A DNA stretch of 64,000 nucleotides from positions 372,001-436,000 of the forward strand of contig JAQJVL010000255.1 in the NCBI GenBank assembly GCA_035578905.1, in the 5' to 3' direction. This document shows positions 32,631 through 44,890 of the stretch, piece after piece (within the stretch, counting starts at the first letter, position 1; each line of letters begins with the position of its first letter). Origin of the DNA: Stictocephala bisonia (lineage: Eukaryota > Arthropoda > Insecta > Hemiptera > Membracidae). Both the position numbers and the translations under genes were made by a program. The notes under the pieces were generated by a model that was given only the letters and a program-made list of their open reading frames with translations, ran no database searches and was not told the origin of the DNA.

Positions 32631-35589
32631 ATTTAGCTGGAGATTAATCGTTATTTACTGTCACATGATTGAAAGAGAAGGAGTTGTACCGTAGTCACTG
32701 ATGTGACATCAGCCACTATATGTACCAGTTCTCCGAACAGAACCATAGCACGTGCACTGACAATCAATGATTACCCATTAAGCAGAAAGTACTCTTAATC
32801 TGTTCTCAAATTCAGTTCTTATGAAGTATTTAATCATTTTATTTTCAATCGGTAACTTGTGCCTGCAAAGTTTTGCGTTTTTATTGCAATTCGATTTATA
32901 ACTTCCATTGGTCCCAACCAAGTGCAATATATAGTGAAATATATAAATAGGGTCTTTTTCGGATTTTCTCTCGTTTGTTCAACGATGATTAGTCCTCAAA
33001 CCAAGTAGGAAGTTCACATGTATATACTAAATAACTAAAGTAACATGTCAACTTATATTTGTTTAACCCTAACCAAACCTAAGTTAACAACCCGTGGTGG
33101 AAAAGTTAATTTAGGTAGGTTCTTACAACCTAACCTAATTACTAGAAGGCAGTAATTATTGATCATTAAAGCGATGACGCTTATTATTTTCTTGTAGGTC
33201 AAATCCATGTGACCAATATCAAAGGTACATTGTTTGTAAGTTTAGTTTTAGTTCTAGACTTGGTAGACAATCTTTACAATGTACGGAGTCATTCTGAAAA
33301 AGACTCTAAGTATTGAAGAAAATAATAAGTTGTTGTTATAGCTAACAATTTACTATCTTAATACACTACCTTTAATACTTTTTTAAACAGATTATAGCAC
33401 ATATAGGACAGTTATAGTCCTGATTGGTTTTGTAAGAAAAGTATTTGGACTTTTATGGACAGACCCTTAGATGCTCTATGATACTGGTCTCAAGATGACT
33501 TTGTGCCTATTCTATGAACTAGTGCTACAATGAACACCTTTTTAGAGATAGCACAGAGGAGTCATTAAGATTCACCAGATTTCACATTTGAAATAGCAAA
33601 TATCATTGTTACAAATTTAATAAAACTAGGATCAAACTTTTTCTAAGACAAATATTAACTTACTTAGTAGAGTGCATGCTCTCAAATAAAGCTCAGTCTG
33701 GAGATAGTCTTCATTGCATTTAGTCAAATCTAGTACTAGAATATGCTGTTTTTTGTCATTGAGTTTTGTTTGGTGAAATGGAAGATTAACTTTACTTGCA
33801 AGTTCCACCAAGCAGCAGTAGTTAATACGGTACAGAATGCAGAGATTAGTACCCTGGTAGTACTAGGTTGTAGTTTGATACCACAATCAAAATGGTTCAA
33901 GTTCAGAAAGGAAAGCTGAAGCACATTTGTATATCACACATTATTCTACTGTGTCTCCATTTTGACATAGGTTATTCCCAAGACAGTGCCACAGTTAATT
34001 TACAACTCAAAAATTGTATGATATGCAACACGTACTGTGTCCTTTAAAACTGATACTCTTATTCTGTCATTCAAGACGCTACTTAATCTCTTGCAAAGGA
34101 TATGACGTGGTTCTGCCAGGAATTACTCATGTCTACAGCAGGCATATTGTAACTCCAAGATGTTTCAATAATTTATTAATCCATAGCAAAGAGAATAATA
34201 TGGATTAATAAATTATTTGTAAATAATATAAAAATGACTGGTCTCAATACTATACCTTGTGTCACATCTGTGAAGCCCAGAGGCGCTTCTTGGATTTCTA
34301 AACAATAATATAATTAATTAAATTCTGATAATTTTAAGCCTTGTTATTTTACTATAAAATATGTCATATTACAAGCAAAAAAATTGTTTTATTAATTTTA
34401 CAAGACCATTTGTTGAGCAAAGTGTAAACAAAAACAAACTACGTGTCTTCTTATAAATTTAATAAAAACCCCGTTATGGACACATTGCTTCACGTAAGTT
34501 AGTAAGTGAAATCATATGGGAAATACTGTGTTGTGGCAGGGCAAAGAAAATCAGGTGTTTGAGGGAATGTTGTAAGCAGTTCACACAACTGCCTGCAGGC
34601 ATGAAATGTAGGGATGCAGCAAGAATCAGCCAGTGCACACCTGTGCTGTACTTAGTTTTGTGGCCACTGAACGCTGTCCCACTATCGATATGAGGAACGA
34701 TTTCAATTTCCTACAATCTGTTTCCCTTTGCATATGTACACTTAGTAGGATTTCATTTTCTGTGCAGTCCACAACCAATATTCTAACAAGTTAGTTGTGA
34801 AAGGAAATAATTATTATGTGTTACTTTCTAGTGTTTTATCTTTTCTAAAGTAGATGTAGGAAGTTTGCCACTTCCTATATTGACGAATCACCATTAGTAA
34901 AGCCAAAAGAGGGGAGGATCATGTTTTACAAGTTTCTTAATTTATGTTGTGATATACCTAAACATTCAAATATTTTATTTAGGCCCGTACCATTAGTGTA
35001 CCAAGATAGTTGGCAAATGAGTGAAGTGAGGATCCTTTCAACAGATGGGGTTACAGCACCACATAACTATGAACTACAATTAGTTTATAAAAGGCCTTTC
35101 ATAGTTCTCCTATATTAGTTGCCAAAATAATCAAAGCTAATCTGTTCAACACTTCTAGTTATTCTAATTTTATTCTTTATAGGCTCTGAAATTATGAAGT
35201 ATTAACTTCTGATAAGTGATTCCTTCATTCTTCTTTTATCTAATAGTAAATTGTTATTTAATTTCAGGTTGCTTTTTTGATAGATAGTTTCATCATGCAT
35301 GTCAGATTAATTTCCTTAATTTGCTGTATGTCAGGATATGTTAAATGTGAATTTGGATTCTGTTTTTAACCATTGCAATGGGAATTAATTTATTTACTTT
35401 AAGCGAAGCAATTAACCAATATACTTTTTTCAGTTACATTTAGAGAGAATACAGTCAAATATCTTTATTATACAGGGTGCGGCAAAATGATCTGACGGTT
35501 TTCTTTACCTTACAGTTGAGCGAGTAGGTAGTGGGGGATGGTGGGGATATGCGCTTCGCAGAGCCCACTCGTGGACATTTTTAGTAGCC

Positions 35590-37672
35590 ATGGAGCAGTG
35601 GTTGGCTGAGCATCGTGCATTTGTTGTCGAGGCATTTTTTAAAAGTGGCGATTCCTGCGTTGCTGTTCAGCGGCAGTTCCGTAGGCGTTTTAATGTCGGT
35701 CCAAGAGGAAGAGTTCCAACTCGTAACACAATTCTGCTATGGGTGAGTAACTTCAGAGCTACCGGTTCGGTGTTAAAACGAAAGTCGACAGGCCGTCCAA
35801 GGTCAGCCCAGCTGCCAGAGAACATCGATCAAGTAAGACAAGCTGTGGAAGCAAGTCCTCGACGCCCGGCTCGTAAACAAGCTGCTGCTTTGCATATGTC
35901 TGATCGCTCGGTAAGACAGATATTGCATTTTGATCTGCATTTTCATCCATACAAGTTAGCTATTAAATTAAAGGTAACTTTAATTTCAATTAGTTTGTTG
36001 ACATCAAATCGATCTGTAATATCTGTTTCTGCTTCAAAACCAAGTTCAGATTCATCTATTTCTCGTACATTCTGCTGCCCCATATTAACGTTTCCAGATA
36101 ATGATTGAATGCACACTTTAGAAACATGACTGAACCGATTGCAAAGTTGGCATTTTAATGTTGATTTTTCTCGCTTACAATTCTTAGCAATGTGGTTTCC
36201 ATAGCCACATCTGAAACACAGATTATCGATTCCCAGAGTTTTAAAATCAAACTTTCTAATTCTAGTTACATCATTCGCAGGCATTGAGTTGCTCTCTCTT
36301 GTAGACGGCTTTCCTTCTCTCCTGGCTGAACCTCCAGCATTTGAAAACACTTTATTAACGGATTCATTAATTTTAGAGCCTTGAGACATTTCTAAATTTC
36401 CCAACTTTGATGCTTCCAGAGCAAGAGCGATTTCACAGGCCTTGTCAAATGTCAAAGACTTTTCATGTAACAGTTTTTCCCTGATTGATGTATCGTATAA
36501 TCCTCTTATGAATTGCGCTCGTAGAAACTGACCTGCTATAGATTTTCCACAATCTTTGTTTTCACAGGTAAATTGGCATGTTATTGTTAATTTTCGTAGT
36601 GCTGCAATAAATTCAGCAATAGATTCTTCGGGTAACTGAACGCGGCAGAGAAATTTATGTTGTTCCGTATGAACATTAGGGCCTGGGCAAAGATGATTCT
36701 CCAACAAGGTAACCAAGTTGTCATAAGGCTTAGAGAAAGGTATATTGGGAGCTGTAAGACTTGACAGAAGTTGATAATATTTGATCCCAATACTGTTAAT
36801 CAAAATGCGGGCCTTCAGTTCTTTATTCTCATCGATTGAACCAAGCTTGAGAGCAAAAAAAGTTTTCCAGTCTTTCCCTATAGCATCTAAACGTCTCTTT
36901 AGACTCATCAAAAGTATCGAAACTTATTGCATCTAATGTAGGCTCATTTATTTCTGCTCTGTTTCAGCAGTTAAAGCCTAATGACTATGCAAAGCGGAAA
37001 GTATTTGCAGAACAAATGATTGATCTCATGACTGATGAAACAATTCTCATTATGAGCGACGAGGCACATTTCCACCTGGACGGTTATGTAAACAAACAAA
37101 ACTTTCGTTATTGGTCACCTAAAAATCCTGAAGAACTGCATGAACGTCCTTTGCATAGTCCTAAGGTTACTGCGTGGTGTGGTGTATTGAAAAGTTGTGT
37201 AATTGGACCATATTTCTTTGAAGAGGATGGTCGAACAGTTACGGTCAACTCACAACGTTATCTGATCATGTTGAACAACTTTCTGGTTCCTGAACTTTAG
37301 AGAAATCATTTATTGTGAAGGAGGATATGGTTTCAGCAGGATGGAGCAACTTCCCATATGGCTAATGAGGGGATGGCCTTTTTGAGAACCAAATTTCGTG
37401 GCCGAGTCATCTCGCGTTTTGGGGACATTGTATGGCCAGCTTGCTCCCCAGACCTTAGCATATGTGATCTTTTCTTGTGGAGTTTTCTTAAAGCAAGAGT
37501 TTACACAAACAAACCACGCATGTTGAATGAACTGAAGGAAGCCATAAGCCAAGAAATCGCCAACCTGTCTCGTGCAACGTTAGAGAAGGTGTTTGACAGC
37601 TTCAGTGTGAGACTAGAAGAGTGCTTGGCCAAAGAAGGACACCATTTGAAGGGCGTTATCTTCAAATATTAA
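35590..37672 (+). pseudogene. Mariner-like (DD41D-type) transposase, interrupted
   Basis: ATG at 35590 (MEQWLAEHRAFVVEAFFKSG) starts an N-terminal helix-turn-helix region with the GRP-type linker (KSTGRPRSAQLP). The frame is cut at HFHPYKLAI (35941-35964) and resumes at QQLKPNDYAKRKVFAEQMID. Catalytic residues: SDEAHFHLDG (first D), QQDGATSHMA (second D) and SPDLSICDLFLW (third D), the last pair 41 residues apart, as in the rosa-like DD41D group. Two in-frame stops (about 37298 and 37316) lie between VPEL and FQQDGA. The C-terminus is LKGVIFKY. Non-functional. Confidence 0.9.
35966..36966 (-). pseudogene. Gypsy-like retrotransposon gag fragment inserted in the transposase
   Basis: Minus-strand frame from 36911 (LDAIGKDWKTFFALKLGSID) through KELKARILINSIGIKYYQLL and PEESIAEFIAALRKL to two CCHC-type zinc knuckles (CFRCGYGNHIAKNC, CQLCNRFSHVSKVC). 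This is the capsid-like and nucleocapsid part of a gypsy-type gag. A frameshift near the 5' end separates an AEINEPTLDAISFDTFDE-like start. No LTR, protease or RT is attached. Exact ends are ambiguous: TTAAAG occurs at both edges (35968-35973 and 36971-36976), but family comparison suggests the QQ codons at 36968 belong to the transposase. Confidence 0.85.
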
Positions 37673-38034
37673 ACTGATGGAATAGGTTGAACTGACATTA
37701 TTTTTGTTAATTTACATGGATACTATTTTGTAATAAGCAATAAAAACTTTTGTATTGCTTTTAATTTTTGTGTTGTTTTTATTTTAAAACCATCAGATCA
37801 TTTTGCCGCACCCTGTACTTGGGTATAAAGACATACTCTAGTTTAACCAAATATTAATCTGTAAGCCAGCCCAACTTCTATAGTTCATTAGTCTTACAAT
37901 TGTTATTTATTTTAGTTATTGTGTTTTTACTTCAAAGCATTGCTTAATGTAGTCGTTTAAAATATTGTAGTAATTTACGTTACTCCAGTAAAGACAACAT
38001 TTTTATAACTCATAAACGAGTGTTGTTCTTGCAG

Positions 38035-38169
38035 ATGGTTGGACGACGGATGATCTTGTATTCTTGTGGAAAGAGGGAGATCCAGTGCAGGTCGTCAAAA
38101 ATCTTCACTTACCAAGATTTACGCTGGAGAAATTTCTCACAGATTATTGCAACAGCAAAACCAACACAG
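38035..38169 (+). CDS. GluCl: GluCl exon, loop and second-Cys region
   Basis: A 135-bp exon between ttcttgcag and gtatta. Completing the Tyr codon it reads YGWTTDDLVFLWKEGDPVQV then VKNLHLPRFTLEKFLTDYCN and SKTNT plus the first base of a Gly codon. YGWTTDDLVF and the HLPRFTLEKF block are diagnostic for insect GluCl. The cysteine in TDYC is the first member of the second disulphide pair shared by GluCl and glycine receptors; its partner is in the next exon, ten residues on. The segment belongs to the inner and outer sheet strands after the Cys-loop, including ligand-binding loop C. Confidence 0.97.
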
Positions 38170-40037
38170 GTATTAACAAAGTTCTCATATGTATTCAATA
38201 CAAGGATAAGACATATTGTTTTGTAGAACTTTATAAATTAATTACAGAACACTTACAAACATATTTTTCTGCAAAATTTGAATAGAGTTAATGTTAATTT
38301 AAAAAATCAAATGTTGTTACATGGAATATAGAGCTAAAATTTCAAGTAAATATTAATATCGGTTATTTTTAACTGTTGCTTTTAACTGCCAGTTCATGAA
38401 ATAAATCAGTTAGTTTGATTTCGGCCAAAAGGCACTACTGTTGACGCAGAAATTATGTGTACCCGGGTTTGAAGATGGTTTATTAAGAAACCAAGAAGTC
38501 TATGAAAAATGTAATCACATGGTTGTTTTCCTCGTTTAATTGTACATCATTACATAGGCATTTTAAAATTTTGTCATAAGTTTTGTTAATTTTTATCCTA
38601 GTTAGAACAAAAAAGTAGCAGAATTTTAAATAGTTTTCACTGTGCATCAACTTTACAATTTTATTATTCAAAAACTTGTCAATGTATCACATTTATATTT
38701 TTATTTGCGATTGACAGAAATGTTTTTATAAAGCTCTGAACTTTAACTTTAAAAGTTCTTATCAATTTCTTGAAACAACGTTTTCTTGGCTTCTAGAGGT
38801 TGTAAAATTGATTAATTGGTCACGTTGCAATCCTTATGAAATTTATGAAATCATTTTAAAGTGATTTTTAAAAAAATCTTCTCTCTAAAATGATTTAATT
38901 TAACACCAACTTAATTATGGTACTGGTAAATAGATTTTATTAAAAGTAATTTTGTTGTCTGAAATTTAAGGTTTTAGGCATAAATCATTAAATAAGTTTT
39001 TTAATGTCCATTGCAATAGTATTATTAGATTTCTAACGGTTTAGTAAAAGAACTTGAGAAGTATTTTTCAATTGATCATTTATTTCTAACTCGCATTTTA
39101 TTTATCATGTGATGAGGTAGAAAACAAATTTAAACATTGTCATTCTGTTATAGTAAAAATTTAATTAAATATTTCTTCATTTAACAATTCTATTTGTTTA
39201 TTACTCAGGTTCCAACTTTCAATATTTACAGGTATATGTTTAGCTTGTTCCAGTAAGAATTCTGGATCTAAACAGTGAACAAAAAAAGTATTTCCACATT
39301 AAATTAACAAAATATAATATTAATATAAAAATTATAAATATATAATTAAGAAATAAATCTTAAAGTACATTTTTGTGCTTACTTATAAAATACTATTTAT
39401 AAGTACCTTACACATTTTTTTAGATAAGTGCTCACCTATAGTCAGGTGGCAAACTAACAGTTTTCTATCACTTTCACACATTTTTACAGCTGAATTTTAT
39501 TAGCAGAATTATAATTTTGTTGGTCTGTAACCATTTTCATTGTGTATATCTATTTGAAGTCGCTTGTATATGCCAAAAGCCCACAGACCATTCAAGAACT
39601 CAAAAAAGAGACTTATCCTTTTATTGACTTTCAACTGCAAAAGTGTATAAAAGTGACAGACACCCTCGACAAAAAGGTTAGTGTAAGCGTGAGAAATGTA
39701 CTTTAGGTTATTTTGTTAATTTATTGTGGAAATAATTTTTTTACAATTTAAACCTGGCATTCTTTCTGCGACACCTTTTATTTTTGGTTTGTGTATATGG
39801 GTGTGTTTAAAGAAATGTATAATCTGATACTTCTACCTGGCATTTCTTAGAGAGTGATATTAAATTTCAGACTAATGAAAAATGACAACAGTTTACTTTT
39901 ATAACCCTGAATAGGCCGGGACCAGCGTCATCTGCTACCAAAGCTCAACTCTAATTAATTATGTATAAAAATAAATCATTGAGTAAATTGAGAACTCTGT
40001 TTAAGTTTGTGAACCAAAGAACTCACTTATTTTTCAG
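38170..40037 (+). other. GluCl intron (1.9 kb)
   Basis: Donor gtatta, acceptor atttttcag. AT-rich; the only thing recognised is a short mariner-transposase-like fragment near 39560-39690. Confidence 0.75.
39560..39690 (+). pseudogene. Fragment of a Tc/mariner-type transposase C-terminus
   Basis: The frame starting at tatgccaaaagc reads YAKSPQTIQELKKETYPF and IDFQLQKCIKVTDTLDKK. The pattern P.TI.ELK.E.. followed by amphipathic residues is the usual last segment of Tc3/mariner-like transposases. No catalytic domain or inverted repeat is seen next to it, so it is a small relic. Short length makes this tentative. Confidence 0.45.
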
Positions 40038-40471
40038 GAGAATACAGTTGCCTGAAAGTTGACCTGTTGTTCAAAAGAGAGTTCAGCTACTACCTGATAC
40101 AGATCTACATCCCTTGCTGCATGCTCGTCATCGTATCTTGGGTGTCATTCTGGCTTGACCAGAGCGCAGTGCCTGCCCGTGTATCACTCGGTGTGACCAC
40201 TCTACTTACGATGGCCACTCAGACGTCGGGTATCAATGCCTCTTTACCTCCTGTGTCATATACCAAGGCCATCGATGTCTGGACTGGTGTGTGTTTGACA
40301 TTTGTGTTTGGAGCACTTTTAGAGTTTGCTCTGGTGAACTATGCATCTCGATCAGACATGCACAGAGATAATATCCAGAAGCAACGACGTGCGTGCGAGA
40401 TGGAGCATGCAAACACTCAGCTTGACGCAGCTGCAGATCTCTTGGAAGATGGCGGGGCAACTTTTGCTATG
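40038..40471 (+). CDS. GluCl: GluCl exon with M1, M2 and M3
   Basis: A 434-bp exon between atttttcag and gtcagt. It begins by completing Gly, then [20 protein letters not shown]: the Cys is the partner of TDYC in the preceding exon. M1 follows ([19 protein letters not shown]), then the anion-selectivity motif PAR at the start of M2 ([20 protein letters not shown]), the SGINASLP linker, and M3 ([20 protein letters not shown]). The M3 glycine in FGALLEF, whose substitution is linked to avermectin resistance in mites and moths, is in the wild-type state. The tail is a basic then acidic M3-M4 loop ending ATFAM. Reading on past 40471 gives a stop at about 40601, so this would be a truncated form if the intron were retained. 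Position of the donor matches the known GluCl TFAM|KPLV junction. Confidence 0.98.
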
Positions 40472-41512
40472 GTCAGTATTATTTGTTTTAAATGTCTTGA
40501 CTTGCTGATTGTAATATGTGAAATAAGTATATTAAAACAAAACTTGTTAGAATTTAAATTGCACAAACCAGTGACAGAGAGTTTTAACTCACTTGTTGTC
40601 TAGTTTGTTAGATAAACAATGTCCACAGTTAGAAATGGTCTAAAAGCTAGCTCTCGCCATAGTCGATGCAAAGTAAAACCATGTTTTCCTTTATTGATGA
40701 TGGAGATGAGCACTTGCTAAATATGAGTCTAATTTTGCATTAGGAATTTACTTCTAAGTTGCACAGTTTATCATCAAATGATTATACTGCCTGGTTTTCT
40801 AATTAATAGTTCTCTCTTTCAGATCTTGAGCCATCTGCTTTACTCGAAAAATTTTCTTTTGGAAAAAAGAGTTATGAAACTAGAGTCATAAGAGATAATA
40901 TAATACAGCTCAGAAATATGTTCTGATTTTAAACTTACGCTCACAAGTAAGATTAAAATCAGAATCTCAGTGTCTCCAAATCTTGAAATCCAATATACAA
41001 GTTTTTTTATATATCTGTTAATATATAAAAAATAATATATTTTTTGTATATCTGTTTAATATACAAGTTCCTAGTCTTCTGGGTTTAGTTGTCTCAATTG
41101 ACTATGTACTTTATAAAACAATCACCAACACTTAAGACCCATTACAGATATCAATTTTCTGTAGAGTCTGAAACGTTGATAATTGATGTATAGAATGTTT
41201 ATCTAAATGAAGTGCTTGAACACAACAAATTAAGAACTTGTATATAGTATAAATGATGTAGAAGCCTTTCAAGGATGATAATATACAGCAACAAAAAACA
41301 AGTATCATATCCTAATATTACATTATAAACCAAGAGAGATAATTTAGTGAAACAGAATTTATCTAACAATATATTTACAATTGAGCATGAACCATAAGCA
41401 TAGGGGAGTTTGGCTGGAAACTATATAATTTGTGTTGAAAATGGTTGTCAATTCTTTGTTTTCCTTGCATGTTTTAAAAGTTGTTCTTCAAAACTTCTCT
41501 ATTTTATAGGTT

Positions 41513-42800
41513 AATTTTAGGGTACTAGGCCTAGGATTTCAGTAAAAAAAATGAAAGTAAAGGAAAATAATAGGTAAACTATAGACATAAAAACACCCAA
41601 CACAAAATCATATATAGCTAGTGAATATGGCCCCTTCTTCAGTCATCAAGCTACTGATTACACAAACATATTAGAGATAGGTGGATGAGGTGTTGTGAAC
41701 TGTTGAGCTCTTGAACACTGAAATATTTTGCACTTATGTTTCTATCTTATAATGTGCATTGTATTTATTTTGCTGCTTATATGGGGGAAGGATGATCTGG
41801 GTTTACCTTATATTGAGATGAGATGGGTGTCTGGATTTTGTAATTCATTGATGGGCAATTTTCATTCTTTCAAGTTAAGAGCTCTTGCAGTTTGCGAGGA
41901 GTGATCTGATTACTTTGACAGTGAAACAGTTACCAACTATGGGGTGAAACAAGATTTTTGGAATTATTGACTTGATGTCTACTTAAAACTAAAGCTTCCA
42001 GTAAAGACCACGTGATTTTTTTGCAATATTTGCATCACCAAACATTTTGCCCATGCTGTAATGTGGCATTAAGTGAGTGCCATGGGCGAAACGTTTGGTG
42101 ATATAAATATTGTAAATAACATATTGATGCGGTCGTAACCTGAAGCTTTAGTTTTAAGCAATAACACCGGCTACTGTAGCCTACAAGTTAATACTTGATA
42201 TGAATCCATTCATTTGTTGGTCATATGTTCCACTGAAACTGTGCAGAGAGTTTAAGATTTTAAGGCTATATTAATATGTGCAGAAGTTATACTAGAACTG
42301 ATATATAATGATGATGATGATTCTGTATAAAATGAGTTGGTAGATCTGATAAATGTAGTTTCTGGATGGATGATACAGGTTTTACAATTTTTCTTATTGT
42401 ATGAGAATGAGCGTTGGGCCATGCATGATGAGCTAAGAGTATGGTAGGATTAGGTAATTTAGGGTGGACTAAAATCTATTTAAGATTTTTTGACTGCCTG
42501 ATAGTAACAGTTTGAGGTTTTTTAGAATTTTTTTTCAATCTGAGGTGAGGTGTTAAGAATGTTAGAGTGATCTTTAATATGATTTAGCGTTTGTAGGCCA
42601 TGGTGGTAGAGCGGTAACAAGGGGTAAGCTGGATTCCTTTGTAACTGATGTTTTTTAGAATACTGAATCAAATTAATATGGTTTTTAATTCGTTCTGTGA
42701 ATACCCCCTTGGTTGAACAGCCCCGTATATAACCCAAAGCTGGTGCATGTCATTTGTTGGTAAAAACCCTATAGTTAGGCAGAAGATTTTAGGTCCAAAC
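41513..42800 (-). mobile_element. Penelope-like element, degenerate C-terminal half
   Basis: Minus-strand coding remnants in the order seen in Penelope-like elements: FTERIKNHINLIQYSKKHQL (RT thumb), ILNTSPQIEK with PQTVTIRQSKNLK and ILVHPKLPNP (the linker before the Cys motif), NKKNCKTCIIHPETTFI (CxxC motif), QQMNGFISSIN (remnant of the GIY-YIG endonuclease, R.NGH..DI), and KIAHQ*ITKSRHPSHLNIR near the end. The 3' end has CTGAAGAAGGGGCC and finishes with CCTAGGCCTAGTACCC at 41513-41545. Many stops and frame changes. A 167-bp MITE is inserted at 41987-42153. Confidence 0.78.
41983..42157. mobile_element. 167-bp MITE with TTAA target duplication
   Basis: Body 41987-42153 between TTAA at 41983-41986 and 42154-42157. 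Termini AACTAAAGCTTCCAG and the complement of CTGAAGCTTTAGTT; the arms continue as an imperfect palindrome (gcatcaccaaacattttgcc / gggcgaaacgtttggtgat). The TTAA site suggests piggyBac-type mobilisation. It interrupts the Penelope-like element and so is younger. Confidence 0.8.
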
Positions 42801-43744
42801 AATATTTTTTAATTGATATTCTTTATTGCCTGTTAAGCTTCATCATTTTTTTTTTTTTTTTATTTGTTGTGTTCTTTGTCATTTTTTCTGACAGACAGTA
42901 ATTTTATCAGGCGATGTTTGTATATGATTGTTGTCTGAGCAAAATATGAGTGGTAATTGTGGCGGTAACAGGCCTGCGCTGCTGGGAGGGCCCTGGTGAA
43001 TTGGGAGCCCTAAACGTGGTTGAAAACTAAAATATGTGATGAAAAGGATACTAACAAGTTGAGTATCCTAAGGGATAATAGTTTGTTGAACCAAAGCCCT
43101 ATAAAGTACTTGCGAAGCAGATTGTATTAATGTATACATAAGGACTTCAAATTCCAGTTCAATATTGTTCATTTGTGGTTTGCAGCTTCTCTAAAGTTTA
43201 TAGAGTGTTCCTAACAGTTCCCAATTAATAATTTGTAACAGTTGTTCTTGGTCACCCAAAGAAGGTCACAAGACAACGCATATTTACTTATTTCACCACC
43301 TATCTCACTGTATATTGAACTTTCATCACAAGAGGATTTGTGTGGCAGGTGCCATAGCTGGGTGATCACAAATTTATGACAGTCCAGCTCACAAATTTGT
43401 TGCTCGTTTAGAACTAACTACTCAGGGGATACGTACAGCTTTGCAGATTTTCTGTGGACACAAAAAACATCATCCCCCCATGGAATTGCATGAAGTGTAT
43501 CCAAACAATGGGTCACTTAGTTACAGAGTTTCCCCTGCTCTTTTACAGAAGGATTAGCTAGCATAAATAGAATTAATCAGTGAGGTACGTCTTAAATGTC
43601 TTAATGGATTGGATTTAGCTTCGTGACAGGAGATCACTTTATACTTTTATTGATATAACAGTACTTTTGGACTTTTTCCAAATATATTAAGGCTTTTATA
43701 TTTCTTAATATTAATAAATGGTACTCGAAAAAAAAACATGTTTT

Positions 43745-43751
<7 letters not shown>

Positions 43752-43801
<50 letters not shown>
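43752..43801. repeat. (AT)n microsatellite followed by poly-T
   Basis: About 50 bases of alternating AT and then a T run to 43817. Confidence 0.97.
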
Positions 43802-43816
<15 letters not shown>

Positions 43817-44695
43817 CTAGAATGTTACCCAGCTGTAAGTAACTGTGGAAAATAAGTGATTTATTTATTATTTCACTCATCCCTTGTGATAGTGAGTACC
43901 CTTCAATAGTGGGTCATCTCTGTTACATCAGTAGCCTGCAGGACACTTTCAGCAATGCTAAAAAATATACAATCATCACCGAACTCCAGAACAAATAACA
44001 CTTCGCCTGAAAATAAAGACGTTTTTCATTTCATTTTATTTCAAATATATTCAAGACATACTTTCCCCTAACACTGAGAACCGTACCAGAATAGCTAAGA
44101 AAAGGTTTGAGTGCATAATGACCATACACTCTGGGACATCTCAGTAATATTTTACTATGTATTTGTGGAGAAAATCAGAATCATGAGATGTTTTTGAAGT
44201 ATACAAATATACTTTTTAGTGTTTTTGACAACTCTGCCCTATTGATTATGTGGATTTTGTATTGGCATAGCATTCTAGATCTACCAAGTGTCCTCTCATT
44301 TTTAATGAGCTAAAAAACTGCAAATTAAGACATGAGCATATTTGAATGGTGAAGATTGATTTTATTTTAGTTTACTTTAAATTGATGTTCTTTGTATAAA
44401 TCAGGTAAATGTCCTGTGTTGCCGATTTACATTTAAACAGATTGTATCTTGAAATTTGATCAGTGTTTGTGCATTTTAGTTGTATTTCAGCTCCTTATTA
44501 GGATTGGTCAAAATAAGACTAAATCAGGATTATTAAGATTTAATGAAACAATATGGACGGTAGTCTAACGTAATATTATTTCCATAACTTTAATTAAATA
44601 ATCCTATGATTTGTAATGCTCTTAATTGTAGCAGCACATCATTTCATAAAACAAAATTCAAATGATATGGCAGTGATGAAAAGTGATATTTAGAT

Positions 44696-44729
<34 letters not shown>

Positions 44730-44832
44730 TGTGTTGTCTGGTTGTTAACTGTGTTTGACTTGTGATCAGATAGGACCATTTACTAATAGCCCAATGTCCA
44801 GGCTAACTAACACCCTTTATTATTACTGTAAG

Positions 44833-44890
44833 TGAGTGGGTGTAGGATTGGGTCATTTACCACCTTACGAGTATATGTGGGCGGGTGGCT
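44833..44890. repeat. Single degenerate units of the 36-bp minisatellite
   Basis: gtgagtgggtgtaggattgg gtcatttaccaccttacgag tatatgtgggcgggtgg resembles the GGGTGGG..GGGTCA..ACCACTGTAC..GTATG unit of 17 kb and 57.8 kb. Confidence 0.5.

Larger units (their letters stand above)
35473..37815 (+). mobile_element. Mariner-superfamily element (DD41D-like) with a gag insertion
   Basis: 28-bp inverted termini with one mismatch: CAGGGTGCGGCAAAATGATC at 35473 and its complement ending at 37815. TA at 35471-35472 and 37816-37817 is the target duplication expected for the IS630/Tc1/mariner group. One transposase gene in two pieces, 35590-35965 and 36962-37672, split by an antisense retrotransposon gag fragment of about 1 kb. 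Confidence 0.95.
26867..38034 (+). other. GluCl intron (11.2 kb)
   Basis: Donor gtaagt, acceptor ttcttgcag. Holds a LINE 3' tail (about 30300-30930), a 135-bp satellite array (31748-32630) and a mariner-like element with an inserted gag fragment (35473-37815). The stretches 26870-30300, 30930-31740 and 32640-35470 show AT-rich sequence with no coding or repeat structure I can identify. Confidence 0.7.

Noticed and set aside
40472..40603. Reading frame continuing past the M3 exon for 44 codons
   Set aside because: A consensus donor follows ATG at 40471 and the next GluCl exon joins in frame; the extension has no family similarity.
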